Shown: piece by piece, positions 10,881-23,033 of the stretch
Layout: every line of letters starts with the position of its first letter
Position numbering within the stretch: the stretch's first letter is position 1
From: Mesocentrotus franciscanus
Lineage: Eukaryota; Echinodermata; Echinoidea; Camarodonta; Strongylocentrotidae
Length of the DNA: 64,000 nucleotides
Assembly (NCBI GenBank): GCA_037976565.1
Contig: CP137682.1
Coordinates: 3,408,827-3,472,826, forward strand
Direction: 5' to 3'
Made by a program: the position numbers and the translations under genes
The notes under the pieces: generated by a model
What the model was told of the DNA's origin: nothing
Database searches by the model: none
Seen by the model: only the letters and a program-made list of their open reading frames with translations

Positions 10881-12469
10881 CTAAACACACCAACTCTTCC
10901 CAAAGCAAACGCACTGACAGTTTACCCACTGCATCCTTCTAACTCCGTAACCCACCCCTCACAATCATCAAGTCTCCATCTCTTCTTCTATCTCTCTTTC
11001 TCTTAAACATTCTCCCCTTCCTCCTCTTCCCTGTTCTCCCTCTTCCTCTCTCCCCCCATCAGGTCACGTGTGAAATTACAAGCACACGATTAATAATATA
11101 ACAAAACTAAGTCAACTTGCTAAATGCTTTCTGGCCAAGAAGAAGAAGGGCAAAGTTGTGTTTGCACTGCACGCAATGATTATGGCCCATCATCTCTGAC
11201 TACGGTCAACCTCGCTTGTCGCAAGGCACTCGTGACTGGCAGCGTAAAAACGCAACATCAATATTCGCTTGATGCAGAGCGTGAGTAAGAGTATCATCAG
11301 TAACATCTGCTGTCTCATTTACACAAGTCAAGACATCCCTTTTATTTTTTTTCACTGAAGCGACTGGCAGCCAGTGCTCGTTATTGTGCTTCTCGTTGAC
11401 ATAGAGCAGCCCCACGACAACCATCACCCACTAAATCTTCTCCGGTTTTACTCCAGCCGCGCGAGGCCGAAGCTCATTCCGAGCAGATGCCCTCTCGCAA
11501 GAGTAGATTCAAGTGGATCACAAACACTAAGACGAGCGATTAGAAACAGTCAATACACTTGGCCTCGTAATGTTTTTTTTACAGACCATCCCAGCTGCAC
11601 CTATATGGCCCCCTCCCTTACCCTAAAAGTAAAAAAAATATGGCGCCCCATTTGTGTATTTTGCTTCTCCCGAGAAAGATCGCTAAAACACACATACCCT
11701 TCTTTAATTTAACAAATGTACATAAGAGACAAGATAAACAGACTTGACAATGCAAAAAGTTAAAGGTTGGGCTCAAATATTCATAAAGCAGTGTAAATTT
11801 TACAAAGGTTAAGAAAATATTGATTCAGGAGATATGATGGGGTTGATATCATACTTCATAATGGTCTTGTGAAGATCAGTCCATTTTTGTCATCAAACTT
11901 CTAATAAATCTTCAGACCTTCTCTCTATTTGCCATGTTAATATCCTTAACCTCTGAGACACAAAATACACATCCAAGATTTCTTAGATTAGATGAGAATA
12001 TAAATGACTGTTAATACAATTACTTCACTTTTTTTGCAATGTTCTACAAAAGTAATTCAGTCATGAAGAGACAAGTCATATCACGTTTTGACATAGGTTT
12101 TCATAGATAATGTGTACCTGTTTCCAACTGAAATAAATAACAACTTTTTAAGTACTTCACTTTAAAAGTAGAGAAAATATTCTTTATAAATATTTCTAAA
12201 AATAAATGAACAAATTGTTTATAATTCCAGAAATTGATAATATTATTAATAGAAATGATAATACAACTAAGTAAATTATTATTGTCATTATGTAGGCTAT
12301 TTCATACAAAAATGGTGTAAATATGAGAAAACATACCATTTGTGCAAATAAATCAGCTGCTCCACAGAAGAAAACAAATGAATGAATACTGCTGCAAGTC
12401 TCTCACAACAAAATGGAAAAATTTCAAATGGCAAACTGCTGGCAAAACCAAGACGACGCTCAACTTCTG
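10881..12469. other. Non-coding, with a pyrimidine-rich tract at 10970-11065
   Basis: A TC-rich stretch precedes AT-rich DNA. The short frames at 11206-11427 and 11374-11712 have no recognisable domain. Confidence 0.5.
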
Positions 12470-12640
12470 AAACTTATCATTGATAAACAAGGACAGCGAG
12501 TGCAAAACAGCGCGGCTATCACAGGCCAACTTCTGGCTTTCAATGCCGAGAGATTCCCCACTGATCCCCAGTGAAGATAGGCGGATACCGCGAGGGCTTG
12601 AGCTTCTTCAATCAAAGACCGGTGGCGGAGTCAAAGCCCT
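12470..12640. promoter_or_regulatory. GC-richer island with TCF-like words
   Basis: ATCAAAG at 12611-12617 and GTCAAAG at 12630-12636 match the TCF/LEF core, with AGATAG (GATA-like) nearby upstream. The CpG-containing sequence GCGCGGC also occurs. It lies directly beside the (CT)32 tract. This is a candidate enhancer by composition and motifs only. Confidence 0.3.
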
Positions 12641-12796
12641 GAAATGATTTTGTATTCTTGGCAAGATATTCTATTCACACTCAATCCCTCAACCATATAC
12701 ACAAAGAGAGACGGACTGAAAGTTTGACCGTAATTACAAGCACTTCCTGCTTTCTGCGAGATAGCCCTACAATGGTAGCTTTTCTCCTCTACCTCC

Positions 12797-12800
<4 letters not shown>

Positions 12801-12864
<64 letters not shown>
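12801..12864. repeat. (CT)32 microsatellite
   Basis: A perfect 64-bp CT run. Open frames crossing it on both strands are artefacts. Confidence 0.98.
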
Positions 12865-12866
<2 letters not shown>

Positions 12867-15312
12867 CCAGCAGTGTTGGTGACCGCTGGCTGGCTGGCTC
12901 AGGATCCATGGGGGTAGGCTGGACTGCAGAGACCAACCACAGAGCTCTAGAAGCCTCACAGCCAATGAGGAGCTTGGTGTGTGTGACCACAAGTTACCAG
13001 AGGGACACTCCACCAGATATGATTAACATATGAATACCAAATAGACGAGGCCATTACTACAAGGAATATGAAGAATTGAGTAAGAAAATTTTTCCAGCAT
13101 GAGAAATTAGTCTAAGCAATATAGTTTATTGATGAGATAATGGACAACCTTGAGATAAATTTACTACACACAAAAATCAAAATTATGTTTTAAATAATCA
13201 TTAATAAAGTGAGACAATAAAGTTGTATTTCAAAATTCTGATTCCGTAGATATATAATCCAATCATCCATTTGAAGACAGGATGTTGACTCATATACTTT
13301 AACATATATTTAACTTCCTTCTGCCTCCAAACAGATATACTATTACAAACACAAATAATTTAGGAATAACAAATTTCTAATTAAAAGTTTACATAAGGAA
13401 AGAAAACTGCAAATTGCAATTTTAATTACAGAATAGTGATGAAGGAAAACAATTGTAAAGTGAAATAAGTTATATGCAAACAAATGTTTGGACAAAGAGT
13501 GTTATAATGGCTTGTTGATTCCACAATAAGAGAGAACAGTTATAGTGTTGATGATGTGATTCTTACAATCCAGCCTTTGTTATCTTCTGTTTGTTCTTTT
13601 CCAATTTCCCATTTTTTGTTTGCTGGTGTCCATGCAATCAGATGTGAAATGATAGAGAGATCCGGACCAACATCTTCTACCCTCGTCTATAAAAAAAAAG
13701 CTGATCAATCACATGCAAGGGTGCACAACCGTGACTGGGAAAATATTAAAAATACCACACCACTTATCAAAGAGGGGATTAATAATAGGCATATCCATTG
13801 ATGGTACTAATGTGTTCTCCCATTACCACTTTGTCGTTCAATTTGTAATAGATGGGCAAGATGAATTATTACTCATTTGGCCAATCAAAAGGGGAAAGGG
13901 GGGAGGGAGAACTATTGACAAAATAAAGCTGAACTCTACAAAAACAGAACTTGTGCTTTGATTAACCATGTGATATAGGCCTACTACGGCATAGATTTGT
14001 AAAGGTTTTTACAGTTTCATCAAATGTTAATCCTATAAAAACATTTTTAAATTCTTTTACTAAAGTGAAGATTCCATTGACAATTTTCTGTTTGCAAAAT
14101 ACAAATTTGCTACTTAAAAGTAACAAAAAAGTGTTACCTTTGCCAGAAACTCACAGCACATTTATAATCTGCAAAGTTTCTAATATATATCTGAAGAATT
14201 ATGAACTATTTCTTTTATAAAAAATTACTAGATTTCAGAGCAATTTTTTTTGGAAATTGGGTGGATGCCTTCTAAAAATTGATTTTCAATACCCAGCCTA
14301 ATAAATCTGTTGATTTAGTAAGTAATGATGGGATTAAGAAAGATGCTATCAAGCAAAGATGGAGATACAGGCTTGTATTGTAGGGAAGACACCTGCTTCT
14401 TATTGATGCAGGGATCGCATCACCTGCGAAGAGGATGGAGGAGTGTAGTGACGATGATTACCAATCCTATTCATCTCAATCATCCTACCATTAGAAGATT
14501 AGACCTTCCTTACTTACAAACCAACAGGTTCCTCTACCATTTCTTCTCAAAGACACAACCAGTATCACTCCATTCAAGGTTAGTCTCCCGAGCCTTAATT
14601 TGAGTTTTGTCACCAACGTGATGTACATAATACCAACGACGACGACGACGTACGGGAAATCACAGACTTCTATGCTGCCAATGTCGCTCTTTTGTTCTTC
14701 TTTTCAAGCAAATCCAAGACAGCAGACAGAGAGCTTCCATTCATTGAATAGATTCTCAATCTACTTCAACTTGAAATCGATGAGTAGCAGACATTTCCAC
14801 ATCAAACTCTTGCCAATAAACATTTGTCTCATAAACATTCTTTCATTCCCATCTGTGGCATTTATTGATAAAATGTAAGTGGGTGGTGTGTATTTCAAAC
14901 ACTATAACATAGCTGAAAAGCAGAATATATATCTCAATGCATAATTTTGAAATTGATAAATTAAGAACAGGTCATTCTTCTATCATATTTCTGAAAGGTC
15001 CACTATTTTGGTGATTACTCTATTCTTACTGAACAATGGGGAAGCTCCTTTACATTCAAAAAGTCTTTCCATTTTCTTACATTTTGTCATGGTAATCTTT
15101 TCTACTTGTTGCAATAATGAATAAACTACGACACATCCCAGACAATGTGTCTTTTCAATGGAAGATAAAAAAATCAATGAACACTTTGTGGCATGACTAC
15201 TCCATGAGGACATTGCTGATGGCTCCTAGAGCATGATTAGTAATGTAACCTTTCACAACACATGTGCATCAATTTTGTCAGACAGACAAAACCTGATCAA
15301 TAGTTGTCTGAG
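12865..15312. other. Non-coding DNA
   Basis: AT-rich with no repeats of note apart from a short GAC run near 14638. The frames at 14325-14878 show no domain features or conserved motifs. Confidence 0.5.
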
Positions 15313-15372
15313 AACTGAGAGCCAGAAGGGTGTCAACTCTCTTGATATGAGTCAACTCCCTTTTGGATCCCA
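15313..15372. repeat. Degenerate copy of AGCCAGAAGG foldback repeat
   Basis: The left arm GAGAGCCAGAAGGGTGTCAA and the right arm ending CTCCCTTTTGGATCC are imperfect inverted copies (about 16 of 23 positions pair). The left arm shares the core seen at 43275-43343 and 48814-48872. Confidence 0.6.
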
Positions 15373-17608
15373 ACACACTATTATTCTAACCCTGATTTAG
15401 CGTGCTTATGAAATGCAAGGGGAAAAAACTATTTTATCATTACACCTTTCTCTCAACCGCTTTAGAAAGAAAATACGAGATCTAATGAGGTTAAATAAAA
15501 GACTGATGATCTGTACTGTGTCGCCAACAACATGTTTATAAAGCTGGAAGAATGACATGTTCTTCGGTGAAATAGATTGTCTACTCATAAAAGAATTTTT
15601 TGCTGACTTTCAACAAGTGAAAAGATTTAAAAAACTGAGCAGCATATAACCAGTCATTGGCAAGATTGATGATTATGAAGACGAGATTTCAATGAAAATT
15701 TGCCTCCTGGAAGAACGTCCTTTTCTAAAGAGCAATGAAAGGTGAGCAAGTGAAAACTACAAAGTGGCCAAACAAGGGTATTAATTGCAGATCATTCCAA
15801 ACGATGTTATTTATCTGTGAGGTTTCACAGGGACCAACAATTAGATGAAGAATAGGTGTATTAAATGGTTTATCTGAATAGCACCACATGACAAAAGGGG
15901 GTATCAGATTCTTTAACGGTCAAATATTATTCCTCTTTTCTCTCGCTTCTGTTGTAAGTGGGGGAAACCTTCGTTGCCTTTGGTGGTCCCAGTACATGGA
16001 TTAACGCCCCATTGTAAGATAAGATTAGAGCCAATAGACTCATCTTTTGATGACTGGGGTTGGTGGATTGGAGAAGGTCGAGGTGCAGGAGTTCACTTTA
16101 GGTCAAATATTGACCAAATCACTGCACTTTCTGAGGATCTTTGGAGAGGATCTTAACCTTTACCTGTTTGCAAAGCTCAAATAATTCTGATCGTTTACAG
16201 GACTTACTGCGAAAATCATAACAAAATTCAAATTTCGTAAAAAGGCACATAATAATATGGGCTGCTTTCAATCCCTCCCCAAAGAATTTCCTTGTGATAT
16301 TTAATATTTCATGTTTTTCCCACTTTCTTTTAAATAACTTTTCCTCCCTCATTGTGAATAATTTCTCTTAACATTTCTCTCTCTAGTTCCTTTTTAACAC
16401 TTTTTGAATATATCATGATCAATATTTTGATGCAAAGTTAATCCAAACAACTATAGGAGATCGAAATTTGTAAATGCTGTCAGTCTAGACATGAAAATTC
16501 AAAGGCAGAAAAATTCAGACAACAGTGATTAATAGACAAAAAATATTGAATCTTCAGCATCAGTTGTACCAGTGGTCATTTGTCTTCCAATAATTATATT
16601 ATCAAAATGTCTACAGAAAGAATCGTGACTTGTTAAAATTGACCACTGATAGTTGTATTGTTAATCCGCTAAGGGTGGTCAGGGATGATAACAATCTGAA
16701 AGATGTCTTTGTTTAGTTCACTGGGTATACCTTCAAGAAAAGACTTCCTTTCGTAAAATCAGAACTGTCTGCAGTGGCGCCAAGAATAGGTGTCGGATCA
16801 GGCAAGAGAAAGAAATTTGCGCCATGAGTTTGCAGATCCTGCAGCAGAAGTGCTCAGTGTCACACGACCAAATTGAGACAAGTTTGGCAAATTGATCACA
16901 ATCTCCTCCCACTAAATTTTTCGGGGCTTCTCCTACAACTTTTTTTAAGCGAAATTAATAAAGGAAGGTACTCTCTCTACTATTCCCCAGTCTTGTTTTC
17001 TCTCTTTTATGTATTTTTTGAGAGAGGATGCTGGGAGAAGTTTGCGGGGAAGATGCAGGAAAGTGGCGTATTCCTGAGACAAAAAGGTGCGACCATGAGT
17101 TGCAAGATTTGCTGTTCCCATGGGTCACTTTAGTGAGGGGAAAACTGATCCCCTTTCTCGTTTCCCTTCAACTCTAGCCAACTTCCAAGCTATCCTGTCA
17201 AATTAGTGCAATTCTGATTTCTCTCTTTATTCTACTTCTCATCTTTTTATTCCTTTCTTTTAATTCGCGATAATTCCCCATTTCCCTAATTTGCTCAGGT
17301 TCATACCTCCCCCTCTGCTGTTTATGGCCCAAGATCTCCCACCTTTCTGCCCAAACACATGATTTAATTATCCATTAGTGGTTGTTTGTTTTACAAAATC
17401 ATTTTACACCTATCTGTGTCATCTTGCATCTCTCCCTTTCCCCCATGTCACTTTCTCTTCTTGCACTGACTTTCAGAGTCAAGTGATACTACTTGTACCA
17501 TTGACCAATGATTTTCTCAATCCCATAGACTTAATACACACACACACCACCCAGTTCCAGTAAGCAATGGGTTAATTCAACAAAAATTTCCACATTACAT
17601 TTTGGACT
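15373..17608. other. Non-coding DNA
   Basis: No gene or clear repeat is seen. Short open frames here lack features. Confidence 0.5.
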
Positions 17609-17612
17609 TTAA

Positions 17613-17918
17613 AGCCCCTCTTAAGTGTTGGGGACCCCAAATTCCCCAAAAATTTGATGGCAAAATTTCACTTAAATTGTATCATAATGTGAAAGAGGAT
17701 GTCATTTAAGACACACTTCTGCAAAGATTCCCCCAAAAAAAAAAATGTGTTTGGAGACAAATATTGATAAAAGAATCCTAAATCAGGTTTTCTGTTTTAT
17801 GCAGAAAACCTAAATTTGTTTTGAAAATCCTTACAGAAAATCCTCTTTCACATTATGATACAATTTTAATCAAGTTTTGCCATCAAATTTTTGGGGCTCC
17901 CAACACTTTAGAGTGGCT
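17613..17918. mobile_element. Foldback MITE-like element flanked by TTAA
   Basis: The 306-bp element begins AGCCCCTCTTAAGTGTTGGG and ends CCCAACACTTTAGAGTGGCT. The arms are inverted copies about 85-90 bp long, sharing further inside TTTGATGGCAAAA and ATCATAATGTGAAAGAGGAT. TTAA is present directly on both sides (17609-17612 and 17919-17922), as a TTAA target-site duplication would look. The loop includes a C5A11 tract. It has no coding capacity. TTAA duplication is typical of piggyBac-type insertion, but the family is not established. Confidence 0.8.
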
Positions 17919-18928
17919 TTAAGCGAAAAGTTCTCCTGGAGATCATTTTTACGTAAAAATCACTCAATCCTGACTTGTCCATATTCCGCCAGACATGTCA
18001 ACATGTGGCTAAACACTGATAAAGTACTGAAGCTTACCACAACAGCTTAGAATTGCTAGTTTCTCGTTATTCATCAACTAAAATCTAAGAAATCAGAAGA
18101 TATTTTTTTTGAGGGGGAAGGGGCTTTCCATATTTCAGAATGGGATATATACATTATCTCTTTTTATCTCTCAAAGCTAGTGGAAAAAAACTGATTATTG
18201 ACTAATTGGTCTCAAACCATCAAGATACACCAAGAAAAACATATTTTTACCAAGTTAATAATAGCCATGACCAACCCCAACAAAAGTATTACCTGTACGA
18301 TTAAGTATCACATATTATTGTGACCCTGTGAATCATATTAGTCAAATTTACTCAGCCTAAATAAACAACTAGATATATCATAAAAAAATAGGTGGGTCTT
18401 CTCAAACAGACAGCGCTACGGCATCGCAAAGGGGATAGAACTCTAATCATCTCTTTATCAAAAGCAGAAGAAAAATTGCCGCCACGCAAATAAACACAGA
18501 CAACTTCTCAAACTGATAAATTTGTGTCAATAAAACCAAGTCAAAAGTTTATGGGTTGATTCAATAATTTTGCGGTCTTCTCTAAATCGAAAGCAATCTA
18601 GTCCATCAACAGAAGATGTTTGAAGAAGCCTCAATTTTTAAGGTCCAGGTAAATATCACAATTATTGAGAATGCAAGAGAAAAACAAGGATTCTCTTTAT
18701 GGATAGGAATGTGGAGTATTTCTAAAAACATGTAAATACTGGAATGTCAATGACACTAAAAATGTTTTGTAGAATTAGTAAAAAGTCATGGTTCATCAAG
18801 GATTTTTCTTGAGAAGATTATTCTCATCCAAACAAAAACAAAATTCAAACTTCCGCTCACCTGATTAAACTTTTCAACAAATTTTACAAACACTATTTCC
18901 GGTGGAAAAAGGCCTGGATTAATTTCTA

Positions 18929-18945
18929 TCTCTCTCTCTCTCTCT
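18929..18945. repeat. Short (CT)n tract
   Basis: A CT dinucleotide run of about 17 bp. Confidence 0.9.
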
Positions 18946-19588
18946 GCAAGATGTAATTGAACAAATCGCATTGTAAAGCATGTGTCTACATTAAAAGAAA
19001 AAGTGTACGATATATATGTATCATCATTGTCATAATAGTAATCATCGTCATCAACATCACCACCATCACCGTACTGTGACTACAACAATAATTATTATTT
19101 AGTTTTCAAAGTATTATACTTTTGAATCCATCACCTCTCACAATGAATAAGAAGAACTTCTTAAAATCATAAAAAGGTTCTTGTCTTTGCAACATCAAAA
19201 CCCAACTGCCTTTATAAAGTACTCACAGTTTTGCTGGGCAGCAACCAGAAACGACGTTCAGGATTCGACACCATCTGAATCTCAGATGGAAGATCTTCCC
19301 ACGATTTTATGCAATAAAAAGTACAACTGGTGCTGGTATATAACAGATGTATGACCTAACACCCACTTCTAATGACTCCACACAAAAGACAATATTAAAT
19401 GTGTGAATCGCAGCACCATCAGATATTACGCCCTTATCCCAGCGCTACTCCTCCGCAGGGAATCGCTAAAACAATTAGCCCTTTTGGTGAGGCAGCTCGT
19501 TAACAAATGCTGCTAATTGATTTTCTGTTTCGTGTCTGACTGGTTAGATATTATGCTTCTTTTTTATCATTGCATTTCCACCTCCACC

Positions 19589-19626
19589 TCTCTGTCTCTC
19601 TCTCTCTCTGTCTCTCTCTCTCTCTC
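19589..19626. repeat. (CT)n tract with two CTGT interruptions
   Basis: A CT-rich simple repeat; the long open frame crossing it is an artefact. Confidence 0.95.
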
Positions 19627-19876
19627 CAGCAGATGATCGAGGGCAAGATGCGATAGGCACCATCAGGTTCAAATTTTTAATTGCACAAACTTTTTTATGC
19701 AACAGCTGTGAGTAGATTGAATATTGTGATATAAAAATCGTGCAGTAATTTTGAGATAAGACAAGATGTTTGCAATGTTCCATGAAATAGGAATCACAGT
19801 TTGCAATATACTGAGAACATGTATCACAATCATGATCACTAAAGATCTTCATAGAAAATCATCTTCTCAGACTTAA

Positions 19877-20373
19877 AGGTACTATGTCCCATTTGCAGGC
19901 CTACAAAATGAAAAGGTTAAATTACAACGGCATTTGAAAGATAATACTAATTTAGAACTTCCCTCAAAACAAAAGGGCTTGAAAATGTCTTTTTGTGGGA
20001 AAATAACAACCGTTAGTTGTTGAATCGAATTTAGCGATCATGGTCGTTTAATTAAATAGTCTGATTTTCAGACTCTTGTCAGCTTAATTTTGGCCATTAT
20101 AAGAAGTGGCTTATTGGTGTAGACAAATGCTCATGTACCCTTAATACAGCTCATTTTATGTATGTTATTACCAAAGAAAAAAGAAGAAGTCAGTCAGTCA
20201 CTCAATAGTGTCTGACAGTGAAGTCTAGAAAGTAAACAGGTTTCCTTGCATAATTTGAATACTAGGACACTGCTAACGTTTAAATTTCACAGATAGGACA
20301 TACAAAAACATATTCATAATTCCTGCAAAGTTCTACAAAATTTGATGTTGGCTGCAAAAGGGATACACTACCT
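19877..20373. mobile_element. MITE-like element flanked by TTAA
   Basis: The left end AGGTACTATGTCCCATTTGC and the right end GCAAAAGGGATACACTACCT are imperfect inverted repeats of about 25 bp. TTAA flanks both ends (19873-19876 and 20374-20377). The interior is AT-rich, 497 bp in all, without an open frame of note. It is non-autonomous. It resembles the element at 17613-17918 in target site but not in internal sequence. Confidence 0.75.
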
Positions 20374-20689
20374 TTAAATAAAAGGGCATTAACTGTTGAG
20401 GCTATGTAAAAGGATAAGAGTCATTAAACACCCTTCTGTCTTAGCAGACAAAAAAAAATGATTTAAATCATGCCTCTACTTTGGGGTATTAAGAAAATAA
20501 ATAAATAGAAGAGTGAAATTAAATACATTTTGTAAATTTTAATAGAAAAAAAAAGAATAGGACCCTAGGACCTACTATAAAAGCATACAAATTGGAAAAT
20601 CTTTAGTGATACTAATATATTGGTATGTACAATGTATGTATTAGATATAACTGTACCATCTAATCTCTGATCATTGTCATAAGTGTCTG

Positions 20690-21120
20690 GAACATCTGAT
20701 TATTGACCATTGAACAATCACCCGCTAAGGACAGTGCAGGGCCAATAACAATCAGATGCGTGCATTAATGTGACTTGATACCACTATTAAACTAGATCAG
20801 TAACAATCGCTCGCTGCCCGCTCGCTGCCTGCGAGGCGATGGATGTTGCAATTACACAATAGGAGACGATCCATCGATTCGGGCCTCCCATGCCGATGAA
20901 AACGCCATCTGTGGTAGGGCTCTAAATGGCGGTGGCTGTGAGAGGCAACGGCCTGTTTAACTGCCGGAGGAAATCAATAGCACAGTCACAGAGCAACCAG
21001 TGATGGAACCGGTCTTGCCGCCTTTAAGTGATGGGGATCGGTCGGCTTGGGGTGTCAATGAGCTGCGGGGTTGGGATCAATGGCATTCTATTTCTCAATA
21101 TCACAGTCCGACTGGTAGGG
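20690..21120. promoter_or_regulatory. GC-richer island, candidate conserved non-coding element
   Basis: About 430 bp is markedly richer in GC and CpG than its neighbours. It holds duplicated GCTCGCTGCC, ATCGATTCGGG, ACAATAGG (Sox-like) and TTGCAATTAC words. No frame or splice pattern is seen. A regulatory role is inferred from composition. Confidence 0.35.
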
Positions 21121-21229
21121 CGATAGGACTGACTGACTGAACGAGCAGCAGTTAGATAGACAGAAGGTATGAGAGAGGTGGCAGATGAGTGATGGAATTA
21201 ACTCTACTGGTGATGTAACATTTTAAAGG

Positions 21230-21259
21230 GAGAAAGCAAGAGAGAGAGAGACAGGGAGG

Positions 21260-21291
<32 letters not shown>

Positions 21292-21292
21292 A
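21230..21292. repeat. (GA)n-rich microsatellite
   Basis: GA dinucleotides with a few interruptions. Confidence 0.93.
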
Positions 21293-21867
21293 ACTCCGCC
21301 TGTAGTTTCATAGGATCTGGTGAATGATTGGACAAAGGAGAGAACAGAAGGAGAGTACGAAGGGAAGAGGATGATGATGGTGGTGGTGGTATTCCTAACT
21401 TACTTGGCTCTTAAAACTGTTTTGTCTGGAAGAAATGTGAAAATGATTGAATAAATAAATGATGCTCTTGGATGACGACTGCTATAAGAGCCTATAAAAG
21501 TATAAAACAACAATAGATCTTCCAAGAATTAAAGTGAAACTAAGTGTCCTACATTTTAATATTTAATCCACAATATCATAATATTTCCAATTTTATCCTT
21601 CATTTCCTGTCTCCCTTTGCCCATCTCTCAAAAGACATTAAAGATTGTCAGCCTGTTTACACTTCAGTAATTCAATATACTAGGGTTCTCTGTCCTTTTT
21701 GACACAGATAAGACCAAAGAATGAAAATTAGCACAGAGCATGAAATATGTATTCATGGCTTACCGAGCCCTGGCGGGATCAATATGAATCTACTAAAGCG
21801 CAATAATGGTATTTTATGAGACTGCCATACAGTACGTCGACCACTTGCACTACTTTCATTCTCTAAT
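21293..21867. other. Non-coding DNA
   Basis: AT-rich with a short GGT run near 21378-21390. Nothing else is seen. Confidence 0.5.
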
Positions 21868-22031
21868 CCTCTCTCTCTCTCCCTCCCTCCAGATCGGTTT
21901 CTTCTCTACTGTTATTCTCTCATTCTCTCTATTTCTACTCTCTTCCTTCTGTTACCTTTTACTCTCTCTATCTCTCTCCCTCTCTCTCTCATCCTCATCC
22001 TCTCTCTCTCTCTCTCTGTCTCTCACTCTCT
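21868..22031. repeat. CT-rich simple sequence
   Basis: An interrupted CT/TCC tract. The 100-residue Ser/Leu frame over it is an artefact. Confidence 0.93.
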
Positions 22032-22813
22032 TGATAATATTATTTCCCCTCTTGATTTTTCTCAAGACTAATTACTCTATCATTTTTAAAATACTTTCCC
22101 CCTTTTAACCCTCTAATTTAGATAGATAATGTATACCTATTTATTTCCCAGTATCTCACTGATTCTCTTGTAGTTTCCTTTGAAAGAAAAATAATAAAGT
22201 TTTCTTCTTTAAAAATCATGAGAATTAGAAAATATGCATCCTCAATTTTTCAATCCAATTTAATATATTCTGTACACAAAATAAGTAACTATTCTAAAGA
22301 GGGACATATTTTTCGTTCAAGTAATGATCATTTTTTTCGAATATTCAATAATATCTTAAAGATTAACAGTACTCACAAAATAAAATTAGGTTTATTTTTT
22401 ACTTTAAAAAATCTTCTTTCACTATACATTATTGAATACTGTCATTATTCTCACATGTAGTTTCCCCCCTCTTCTGTTTCAACTAAATAAGGAACAATTA
22501 GCAGTTTTCAATCTTTATATATATTTTTTAAAGACTCCTTCTCCTCCCCTACCTCCCCTACCTACCCCAATTTCTATATTTACAATATCTGTCTGCTTTG
22601 TCTCTTTTTCACACGGACCATGTGAAGAGTCGCAGGAAAATGTGGAAATTAGTGGAAACTTATTGAATATCCTGAGAAAATGACCCATAAAACTGATGCA
22701 CTTGATGCAAGGTAAATACAGATCAGACAATTTACGCTTCTCGGCAACTCCAAGCCTAGTCTGCAGCCCGGCAGACCCTATATACCATTTGCGATTCTGA
22801 GTAATTGTTTGGA

Positions 22814-23033
22814 AATGCATCATGCCAGGGAAAAAATATTTAAAAAATTTTTGGGGGGGGGGCTACTTTTCAAGCTTGCTTGCATGATATTAACTCTCTT
22901 TAATTTGTTTTGCATTGAACTCTCTGCAAATTTTGGGGGGCTCTTTTTTTACTTTCGGGGGTTCTTTTTGGCATTTCAGGGGCGATTTTGCCCCAAGCCC
23001 CTGTGTATTTTTTCCCTGCATCATGCCCTTGCA
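22814..23033. mobile_element. Possible short inverted-repeat element
   Basis: The left segment TGCATCATGCCAGGGAAAAA and the right segment TTTTTTCCCTGCATCATGCC are inverted, though the order of the two blocks is partly rearranged. The interior has G-rich runs alternating with T runs. No target-site duplication was recognised. Confidence 0.4.
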
